From Candidatus Zipacnadia bacterium (GTDB lineage Bacteria; Armatimonadota; Zipacnadia; Zipacnadales; UBA5352), in NCBI GenBank assembly GCA_029820915.1, contig JALGUI010000066.1, forward strand, positions 1 to 11,629: 11,629 bases of DNA, in the 5' to 3' direction. Positions 7,744-11,629 of this stretch are shown piece after piece. A model generated the notes under the pieces. It saw only the letters and a list, made by a program, of their open reading frames with translations, was not told the DNA's origin and made no database searches. Both the position numbers and the translations under genes were made by a program. The number at the start of each line of letters is the position of its first letter. Position 1 is the stretch's first letter.

Positions 7744-8631
7744 ATGCAGGTTCACCGCAGTCACCGCACTGGTGTTGCAGTCATCGTGTGTGTTCTGTCG
7801 TGCGCGCTGCTCGTCGGAGTCGCCCACGCTGATGAGTTCCAGCTCGCCGGAATGCGGCTCGGGCAGCACGCCGTTAACCTCCTCGATATCTACGGCCAAC
7901 CCATGGGCCTGGCCACCGGCGACGGCGACGAATTCGCCACCGGCGCCGGGGGCGGCGGCGTGGGTATGGGCGGCGAGATGATGGGCATGGGCATGGGCAT
8001 GGAGGGCATGATGCCCATGGAGGGCGCCCCGATGGGCATGGAGGGCGCCCCCCCCATGGCCATGGAGCCCGGCATGATGCCCGAGGGCGAGATGATGGCC
8101 GGGCCCGGCGCCTTCCCCATGGAGGGCGGCGCGATGCCCGGCGAGATGGGGATGGGCGCCGCCGGCGGCGCGGCCACGACCGGCGGTGTGCAGCGCAATG
8201 CGTACCCGCTGTGGGCGCTGCCCGTGTGGGTCACGCTCGACTCGCATGAGCTCGAGTGGCTCTATCGCGTCGGCCCCGTGGTCCTGGGCTTCGTGCTCGA
8301 TCGCGACGGCTACATCCGGTCGATCGCCGTCGCGGGTGAGAACTGCAACTTCGCGCGTACCGCGATGTGGCAGCCGCACCAGTACGTGAAGCTTGGCGAC
8401 AACTACAAGCGCGTCATCTATCGCTACGGCTGGCCGGACGAGACCCTGACCTACTACTCGACCGGCCCGGGCGAGGTCGGCACCGGCGGCGGCCCGATCA
8501 GCGTCACCTGGAACGGCGTCACCCGCGAGTTCTCGCGCGACTGCATCCTGCGCTACACCGAGCACAGCAACATCGAGTTCACCTTCCACAACATGGAGCT
8601 CGTGCGCATTCACATCTGGACCCATGAGTAG
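7744..8631 (+). CDS. Exported Met/Gly-rich protein with two LG...YGxP modules, function unknown
   Basis: A 295-residue protein, not recognised as a named family. Residues 1-27 form a Sec signal peptide with a hydrophobic core (GVAVIVCVLSCALLVGVAHA, cut before DE). A first module begins GMRLGQHAVNLLDIYGQP (about 36-53). It is interrupted at about residues 76-139 by a low-complexity insert with 21 Met in about 66 residues and no Cys or His, then continues through LEWLYRVGPVVLGFVLDRDGYIRSIAV. A second module repeats the pattern: KLGDNYKRVIYRYGWPDE, then CILRYTEHSNIEFTFHNMELVRIHIW. The module resembles SmpA/OmlA-like envelope domains in layout, which is my inference. The Met-rich arm could bind Cu(I) or mediate assembly; neither is shown. 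ATG 7744 is chosen because an upstream ATG at 7615 would overlap the promoter and bury the signal peptide. Confidence 0.83.
   Translation: MQVHRSHRTGVAVIVCVLSCALLVGVAHADEFQLAGMRLGQHAVNLLDIYGQPMGLATGDGDEFATGAGGGGVGMGGEMMGMGMGMEGMMPMEGAPMGMEGAPPMAMEPGMMPEGEMMAGPGAFPMEGGAMPGEMGMGAAGGAATTGGVQRNAYPLWALPVWVTLDSHELEWLYRVGPVVLGFVLDRDGYIRSIAVAGENCNFARTAMWQPHQYVKLGDNYKRVIYRYGWPDETLTYYSTGPGEVGTGGGPISVTWNGVTREFSRDCILRYTEHSNIEFTFHNMELVRIHIWTHE
7972..8155 (+). repeat. Met/Gly-coding low-complexity tract in the exported protein
   Basis: The tract is built from GGGCAT and ATGGAGGGCGCCCC-type units. A 15-nt word, CATGGAGGGCGCCCC, occurs at 8016-8030 and again at 8037-8051, giving a 21-nt period that encodes MEGAPMG followed by MEGAPPM. 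It lies within one duplicated module rather than between the two, so it looks like a later expansion. Confidence 0.8.
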
Positions 8632-8652
8632 CGGGCACTCAAGCCAGACCAC

Positions 8653-8681
8653 AACGGCCCCCGGAAGCTCCGGGGGCCGTT
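8653..8681 (+). terminator. 13-bp perfect hairpin after the Met-rich gene
   Basis: AACGGCCCCCGGA (8653-8665) and TCCGGGGGCCGTT (8669-8681) pair perfectly with a 3-nt AGC loop, 21 nt after the stop codon. Outer arms CTCAAGC (8638-8644) and GCTTGAG (8683-8689) extend the stem. There is no run of T after it, so termination may be partial; it could also protect the 3' end of the mRNA. No promoter is visible between it and the next gene, implying some read-through. Confidence 0.65.
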
Positions 8682-8686
8682 CGCTT

Positions 8687-8695
8687 GAGGAGGGG
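8687..8695 (+). promoter_or_regulatory. Shine-Dalgarno site of yjbQ, abutting the hairpin
   Basis: GAGGAGGGG lies seven bases before ATG 8703. Its first three bases also belong to the right outer arm of the hairpin (8683-8689), so folding could affect access to the ribosome site. Confidence 0.6.
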
Positions 8696-8702
8696 CACCT
8701 GC

Positions 8703-9116
8703 ATGAAGGCCGCCACCGAGTACCTGTGGTTCGAGACCGACACGAAGCGCGCCTACATCAACATCACCGACGAGGTCGAGCGGATCGTCGCCGACAGCGA
8801 CGTGCGCGAGGGCATGGTCCTCGTCTCGGCCATGCACATCACCGCCGGCGTCTACGTCAACGACGCCGAGCGGGGGATCATCCAGGACATCGACGAGTGG
8901 CTCGAACAGCTCGCGCCCTTCCGCCCCGACTACCACCACCACCGCACCGGTGAGACGAACGCCGATGCGCACCTCAAGAGCCTGCTCATCCACCACGAGG
9001 TCATCGTTCCCATCACCGATGGACGCCTCGACCTCGGCCCCTGGCAGCAGGTATACTACGCCGAGTTCGATGGCCGGCGCCGCAAGCGCGTCATCGTGAA
9101 GGTGATGGGGGAGTAG
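8703..9116 (+). CDS. yjbQ: YjbQ/UPF0047 family protein (secondary thiamine-phosphate synthase type)
   Basis: A 137-residue protein of normal length for the UPF0047/YjbQ family (PF01894, TIGR00149). Family blocks are all present: VLVSAMHITAGVYVNDAERGIIQDIDEWL, YHHHRTGETNADAHLKSLLIHHEVIVPITDGRL split over about residues 79-110, and the ending LGPWQQVYYAEFDGRRRKRVIVKVMGE, where G-W-Q and the final E are typical. The His residues H56 and those at about 79-81 probably form the metal site known in structures of this family. Weak thiamine-phosphate synthase activity was reported for the E. coli protein by complementation; its true role is unsettled. Start ATG 8703 follows a strong ribosome site; an in-frame TTG six codons earlier lies within that site. 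It has no clear functional tie to its neighbours and lies 38 nt before the sialidase gene. Confidence 0.92.
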   Translation: MKAATEYLWFETDTKRAYINITDEVERIVADSDVREGMVLVSAMHITAGVYVNDAERGIIQDIDEWLEQLAPFRPDYHHHRTGETNADAHLKSLLIHHEVIVPITDGRLDLGPWQQVYYAEFDGRRRKRVIVKVMGE

Positions 9117-9154
9117 GGCCGGTCACTGCGATCACGCCGCGGGGAGGTCCAACG

Positions 9155-10450
9155 ATGGGCTACGACATTCAGCTTCCGGACGGGGCGTACCACGTCGTCA
9201 CCGCGCTCGACCACTGCGCCTGGCCGAACCTGACGCTCATGTCCGGCGGCGAGATCGGCGCGGTCATCTACTCGCACCCCAGCCACGGCTGGGACGAGGG
9301 CGACCCGGAGCTGTGGGTCAGCTCCGACGGCGGCTACACCTGGGGGCTGCGCAGCGAGGTCACTCAGCATGATCCGCCGAGCGTGCGCATGAATGTGGCC
9401 GCCGGTCTTAACCCGGACGGCCACCTGGTGGCGCTGGTAAGCGGCTGGAGCCTGCAGGGCGAGGAGCGCGACGGGCGCGGCGTAGTGCTCAAGCCCTGGG
9501 TGAGCATCTCCACCGACAACGGCCACACCTGGGAGCACGCGGGGGAAGTCGCCCCGGCCGAGGGCGAGATCCCGGGCTTCGTGGGCGAGCCGGTGCTCAT
9601 CCCGTTCGGCGACGTGTGCGTGAACGGGGACGAGTGCGTGGTGAGCTGCTACGGCTCGGCCGACTGGGGCAACGACGTGCAGCGCCACAGCGTGCTGCTG
9701 CGCAGCTCCGACGGCGGCCGCACCTGGGCCGACGCCTCGATCATCGGCGAGGGCAACTACAACGAGACGGACGTGCTGGTCCACAGCAGCGGTCGCTGGC
9801 TGGCGCTATGCCGCACCGCTAACGTCGTCAGCCGCGACGTGGGCCTTGGTCACGGGGCGAACGTCCGGCTGTTCGCGTCCGAGGACGAGGGCCGCACCTG
9901 GGAGTTCAAGCTCGACCTGAGCCAGCCCATGCAGCACCCTGGACACCTGCTGGAGCTGGCCGACGGGCGCATCCTGGCGACCTACGGCACGCGCATCCCG
10001 CGCTTCAAGGGCGTGATGGGCCGCGTGAGCGCCGACGCGGGCGAGAGTTGGTCGGCGCCCTTCGTGGTGGTGGGCGGCCTGCTCGAGGGCGATGTCGGCT
10101 ACCCGTCGAGCGTGCAGGTTGATGACGGCGAGATCGTCACCGCCTACTACACCAACGCCGCGCCGTGGCACCAGCGCTATCACATGGGCGTGGTGCGGTG
10201 GAGCCTGTGCGGTGGAGCCTGGGCGCGGTTGGGATGGGGTAGTGGCGAGGAGTCGGGGGCGGTCGCGCCGAACCCCCTCGCATTGCGCGCTCTGACACTC
10301 AATATCACGGAGGACCAACCATGGCCGACTTCCTCGTGCAGGACGGGCAGACGTACATCTTCCAGGGCGACTCGATCACCGATGCCGGTCGGCGGGCCGC
10401 CGCCGCGCCCTTCGGCACCGGCTACGCCAGGCTCACCATCGACCTGGTGA
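9155..10450 (+). CDS. Sialidase-like Asp-box beta-propeller protein, 3' end altered by frameshifting duplication
   Basis: A sialidase/neuraminidase-superfamily protein (BNR repeats, PF13088 type). Five Asp-box motifs are visible: SSDGGYTW (56-63), STDNGHTW (119-126), SSDGGRTW (184-191), SEDEGRTW (242-249) and SADAGESW (292-299), spaced as in a six-bladed propeller. It lacks a signal peptide and is likely cytoplasmic, acting on imported glycans; the substrate need not be sialic acid. ATG 9155 has GGGGAGG upstream. The propeller ends at YHMGVVRWSL (about residue 351). The remaining 80 residues are unlike it and the last 43 are a frame-shifted reading of the following gene. A perfect 14-nt tandem duplication at 10193-10220 explains this: with one copy, the frame would end at TAG 10240-10242, giving about 357 residues. 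Either a recent mutation or an assembly error is possible. Confidence 0.85.
   Translation: MGYDIQLPDGAYHVVTALDHCAWPNLTLMSGGEIGAVIYSHPSHGWDEGDPELWVSSDGGYTWGLRSEVTQHDPPSVRMNVAAGLNPDGHLVALVSGWSLQGEERDGRGVVLKPWVSISTDNGHTWEHAGEVAPAEGEIPGFVGEPVLIPFGDVCVNGDECVVSCYGSADWGNDVQRHSVLLRSSDGGRTWADASIIGEGNYNETDVLVHSSGRWLALCRTANVVSRDVGLGHGANVRLFASEDEGRTWEFKLDLSQPMQHPGHLLELADGRILATYGTRIPRFKGVMGRVSADAGESWSAPFVVVGGLLEGDVGYPSSVQVDDGEIVTAYYTNAAPWHQRYHMGVVRWSLCGGAWARLGWGSGEESGAVAPNPLALRALTLNITEDQPWPTSSCRTGRRTSSRATRSPMPVGGPPPRPSAPATPGSPSTW
10193..10220 (+). repeat. Perfect 14-nt tandem duplication in the sialidase 3' end
   Basis: GTGCGGTGGAGCCT occurs twice head to tail (10193-10206, 10207-10220). Fourteen is not a multiple of three, so it shifts the frame. 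With one copy the codons read V-R-W-S-L-G-A-V-G-M-G then TAG at 10240-10242. Confidence 0.95.
10309..10313 (+). promoter_or_regulatory. Shine-Dalgarno site of the SGNH hydrolase gene
   Basis: GGAGG, seven bases before ATG 10321. Its quality shows that the hydrolase really starts here and that the overlap with the extended sialidase frame is not the original arrangement. Confidence 0.7.
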
Positions 10451-10965
10451 CCGCGAAGTACCCCGAACGCGAGATCCGCTGGATCAACAAGGGCATCGGC
10501 GGCAACCGGGTCACGCAGCTCGCCGAGCGCTGGACCGACGACGTGATCCGCCACGAGCCCGACTGGCTGTCGATCCTCATCGGCATCAACGACCTGCACT
10601 CGTCTCTGCGGCAGATGGAGGCGATGGTGCCGGTCGAGCTGTACCGGGAGAAGTACGAGGAGATCCTGGCGCGCACGCGGGACGAGGTCGGCGCGCAGGT
10701 GCTGCTGCTGGACCCGTTCTACATCAGTGCGGATGGCGGCAACGGGAGCTGGCGCAGCATCGTGCTCGAGGCGCTGCCCGCGTACATCGAGGTCGTGCAG
10801 GAGATGGCCGCGAAGTTCGGCTGCCGGCACATCGCCACCCACGACCTCTTCACGCAGCACCTGGAGCACCGCGAGTCCGAGGACTTCTGCCCCGAGCCGG
10901 TGCATCCCGGCCCGGCCGGGCACATGATCATCGCCAACGCGGTCGTGGACGCGCTGACGGAGTAG
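10321..10965 (+). CDS. SGNH/GDSL-type hydrolase, esterase-like
   Basis: A 214-residue SGNH hydrolase. Block I is FQGDSITDAG with the nucleophile S18; block II is NKGIGGNRV with the oxyanion Gly (about 60-61) and neighbouring N62; block III is IGIND with N90; block V is EPVHPGPAGH with catalytic H195. The residue three before that His, usually the Asp of the catalytic triad, is Glu (E192) here. That may be a subfamily variation or may weaken activity. There is no signal peptide, so it is probably a cytoplasmic esterase. Next to a sialidase-like protein, removal of acetyl groups from sugars is the natural guess, but family members are too varied to be sure. It starts at ATG 10321 behind GGAGG. 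The stop codon TAG (10963-10965) lies inside a 25-nt tandem duplication. Confidence 0.9.
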   Translation: MADFLVQDGQTYIFQGDSITDAGRRAAAAPFGTGYARLTIDLVTAKYPEREIRWINKGIGGNRVTQLAERWTDDVIRHEPDWLSILIGINDLHSSLRQMEAMVPVELYREKYEEILARTRDEVGAQVLLLDPFYISADGGNGSWRSIVLEALPAYIEVVQEMAAKFGCRHIATHDLFTQHLEHRESEDFCPEPVHPGPAGHMIIANAVVDALTE

Positions 10966-11006
10966 TTGCTGCTGGCGCCGTACGGAGTAGTTGCTGCTGG
11001 CGCCGT
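10957..11006 (+). repeat. Perfect 25-nt tandem duplication spanning the SGNH stop codon
   Basis: The 25-nt unit at 10957-10981 (beginning ACGGAGTAG, ending GGCGCCGT) is repeated exactly at 10982-11006. The first copy encodes the last Thr-Glu and the stop, so the protein is unchanged, and the second copy is non-coding. Confidence 0.95.
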
Positions 11007-11018
11007 TGCCATTCGGAG

Positions 11019-11040
11019 CGACGCATGTTCACATGCGTCG
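11019..11040. repeat. 9-bp perfect hairpin
   Basis: CGACGCATG (11019-11027) pairs with CATGCGTCG (11032-11040) around a TTCA loop. It lies soon after the SGNH stop, and no T-run follows. Confidence 0.6.
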
Positions 11041-11079
11041 GCTGTTTGCCGTTCGCCGTTGCGGTAGGCCTTCGTGGAG

Positions 11080-11101
11080 AGGCCGGACCCCGTTCCGGCC
11101 T
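11080..11101. repeat. 8-bp perfect hairpin
   Basis: AGGCCGGA (11080-11087) pairs with TCCGGCCT (11094-11101) around a 6-nt loop. Confidence 0.55.
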
Positions 11102-11115
11102 GTGTCGTTCAATGA

Positions 11116-11147
11116 AGACGCCGCCCCCGGCCTCGGGGGCGGCGTCT
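11116..11147 (+). terminator. 14-bp GC-rich hairpin, probable terminator of the sialidase/SGNH transcript
   Basis: AGACGCCGCCCCCG (11116-11129) pairs perfectly with CGGGGGCGGCGTCT (11134-11147) around a GCCT loop. It is followed by CTGTTGCGTTGGTCTTTGTC, T-enriched for this DNA but not a true T-run. It is the strongest stem in the region and lies about 150 nt after the SGNH stop. Confidence 0.65.
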
Positions 11148-11166
11148 CTGTTGCGTTGGTCTTTGT

Positions 11167-11310
11167 CGTTCCGTGGCACGGGCACTCCTGCCCGTGCGTC
11201 GTACAGAACCCTCGGGGGGCTGCGAACGGCCGACGGGCAGGAGCGCCCGGAAGACCGCTACGCGGTCTCGATAGCGGGGTTCGCTGCGCGAACGCCCGTC
11301 GCACGGAACG
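11167..11310. repeat. 144-bp imperfect inverted repeat enclosing several hairpins
   Basis: CGTTCCGTG (11167-11175) pairs with CACGGAACG (11302-11310). After a 2x2 mismatch, ACGGGC (11178-11183) pairs with GCCCGT (11294-11299), giving 15 of 17 bases. GAACCC (11206-11211) and GGGTTC (11277-11282) could pair further in. A competing local hairpin is GCACGGGCA/TGCCCGTGC (11176-11184, 11189-11197). Possible structured RNA or small non-autonomous element. Confidence 0.5.
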
Positions 11311-11354
11311 GCGTACGGCAATGGCTTCCTCCCGCCGTCCCGAGCTTCGCTCGG
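11252..11354. repeat. Three mini-hairpins sharing a GCTNCGC core
   Basis: AGACCGC-TAC-GCGGTCT (11252-11268), GTTCGC-TGC-GCGAAC (11279-11293) and CCGAGC-TTC-GCTCGG (11340-11354). The arms differ but the centres are GCTACGC, GCTGCGC and GCTTCGC. Constant cores with changing complementary arms look like a family of short palindromic repeats. Confidence 0.6.
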
Positions 11355-11399
11355 TCCACCCCCCTTGTATGATAGCGGAGCGCAGCAGTTGAGCGTGTT

Positions 11400-11476
11400 C
11401 CTGTGTCACCACAGGGGAGGCGGCTACCTCGGCCCCGTCAGGTGCCGCTATTGTAGGATCCCGCCCAGGGGCGGGA
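11400..11476. repeat. Row of three consecutive stems
   Basis: CCTGTG/CACAGG (11400-11405, 11410-11415); GCGGC-T-ACCT with AGGT-GCCGC (11420-11429, 11440-11448, one bulged T); and TCCCGCC with GGCGGGA around CAGG (11459-11476). They follow one another with little spacing. Confidence 0.5.
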
Positions 11477-11497
11477 CCTGTCAATGTCGTTGGTGGT

Positions 11498-11619
11498 GCC
11501 GTTGCCTTCGCCGCGCGGACAACGAACGGCAGACAGGCTGGAAGCCTGTCCTACATGGAGGATGCATAGCATCCTCACGGCGGCGAAAGAGACGGAGCGG
11601 GGCGAATGACGGCAACGGC
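11498..11619. repeat. Intergenic module B bounded by GCCGTTGCC inverted repeats, with a three-stem junction
   Basis: GCCGTTGCC (11498-11506) faces GGCAACGGC (11611-11619). Inside, TTCGCCGC (11507-11514) pairs with GCGGCGAA (11580-11587), enclosing two perfect 8-bp hairpins: GACAGGCT-GGA-AGCCTGTC (11532-11550) and GAGGATGC-ATA-GCATCCTC (11558-11576). The closed multi-branch layout resembles a structured RNA or a cruciform-forming element. The last bases (GGCAACGGCCTCCTCCC) also repeat the end of module A. Confidence 0.5.
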
Positions 11620-11629
11620 CTCCTCCCCC

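Larger units (their letters stand above)
11002..11325. repeat. Intergenic module A bounded by GCCGTTGCC-type inverted repeats
   Basis: GCCGTTGCC at 11002-11010 faces GGCAATGGC at 11317-11325 (eight of nine bases complementary), which continues as TTCCTCCC. The inside is packed with stems. The same arrangement recurs in module B, suggesting a repeated mobile or structural element. Confidence 0.4.
10966..11629. other. 664-bp non-coding region dense in hairpins and inverted repeats
   Basis: No frame here has a plausible start, ribosome site and protein-like composition. The longest, on the minus strand at 11029-11484, is Arg/Pro/Gly-rich and crosses several perfect hairpins. About ten separate stems of 6-14 bp are listed individually. 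A weak -10-like TATGAT is at 11368-11373 without a good -35. The region continues past the window edge. Confidence 0.75.

Noticed and set aside
7123..8652. A 509-codon minus-strand open frame antisense to the SRPBCC and Met-rich genes
   Set aside because: Its His-rich stretch is simply the reverse complement of the Met/Gly codons (ATG read as CAT). It crosses a promoter region and has no domain signature.
11368..11373. Promoter at TATGAT
   Set aside because: No acceptable -35 at 16-18 bp and no gene downstream within the window.
11029..11484. A 151-codon minus-strand open frame in the right-hand intergenic region
   Set aside because: Arg/Pro-rich, no ribosome site, and it runs through several perfect hairpins including the 14-bp stem; composition is not protein-like.
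10966..11629. CRISPR array or tRNA gene in the hairpin-rich region
   Set aside because: There are no regularly spaced identical repeats with unique spacers, and no segment folds into a complete cloverleaf with a T-loop GTTCRANYC motif.

Overview
This window reads as chromosomal DNA from a GC-rich bacterium (about two thirds G+C by eye) and probably comes from an environmental lineage of the Armatimonadota or Planctomycetota kind. That guess rests on gene content: a DUF6785/DUF6784 membrane protein beside a heparinase II/III-like lyase, a cytoplasmic Asp-box (sialidase-like) protein paired with an SGNH hydrolase, a DUF951 protein and a CHASE2 sensor kinase. No rRNA, tRNA, CRISPR array, transposase or phage gene is visible, so the taxonomy is an inference.

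Region 1 (1-3371, minus strand) is a two-gene operon: a multi-pass DUF6785 membrane protein, then a secreted heparinase II/III-type polysaccharide lyase that runs off the left edge. Region 2 (3372-3567) is a divergent intergenic stretch.

Region 3 (3568-7587, plus strand) is a four-gene operon in which every junction overlaps (4, 4 and 13 nt). It holds a CHASE2-GAF-PAS hybrid-free histidine kinase, a small DUF951 zinc-ribbon-like protein, an 11-cysteine CxxCxxCC (YkgJ-type) metal-binding protein and a SRPBCC/COQ10-like lipid- or quinone-binding protein. No response regulator lies in the window. Region 4 (7588-9116) starts with a clear sigma70-type promoter behind a 14-nt palindrome. It encodes an exported methionine-rich protein with two repeated LG...YGxP modules, followed by a strong hairpin and a YjbQ/UPF0047 protein.

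Region 5 (9155-10965) is a glycan-directed pair: a sialidase-like beta-propeller and an SGNH hydrolase. The sialidase 3' end carries a perfect 14-nt tandem duplication that shifts the frame past an apparent older stop and makes the ORF run into the next gene. The SGNH stop codon sits inside a second perfect tandem duplication (25 nt). Region 6 (10966-11629) has no credible gene but is unusually dense in hairpins and inverted repeats, including a 14-bp terminator-like stem, three mini-hairpins with a shared GCTNCGC core, and two modules each bounded by GCCGTTGCC-type inverted repeats.

Overall the window mixes polysaccharide degradation (lyase, sialidase-like, esterase-like, putative transporter) with a sensory/metal-binding operon of unknown purpose. 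The best candidates for something undescribed are that coupled operon, the Met-rich two-module exported protein, and the hairpin-rich intergenic elements.
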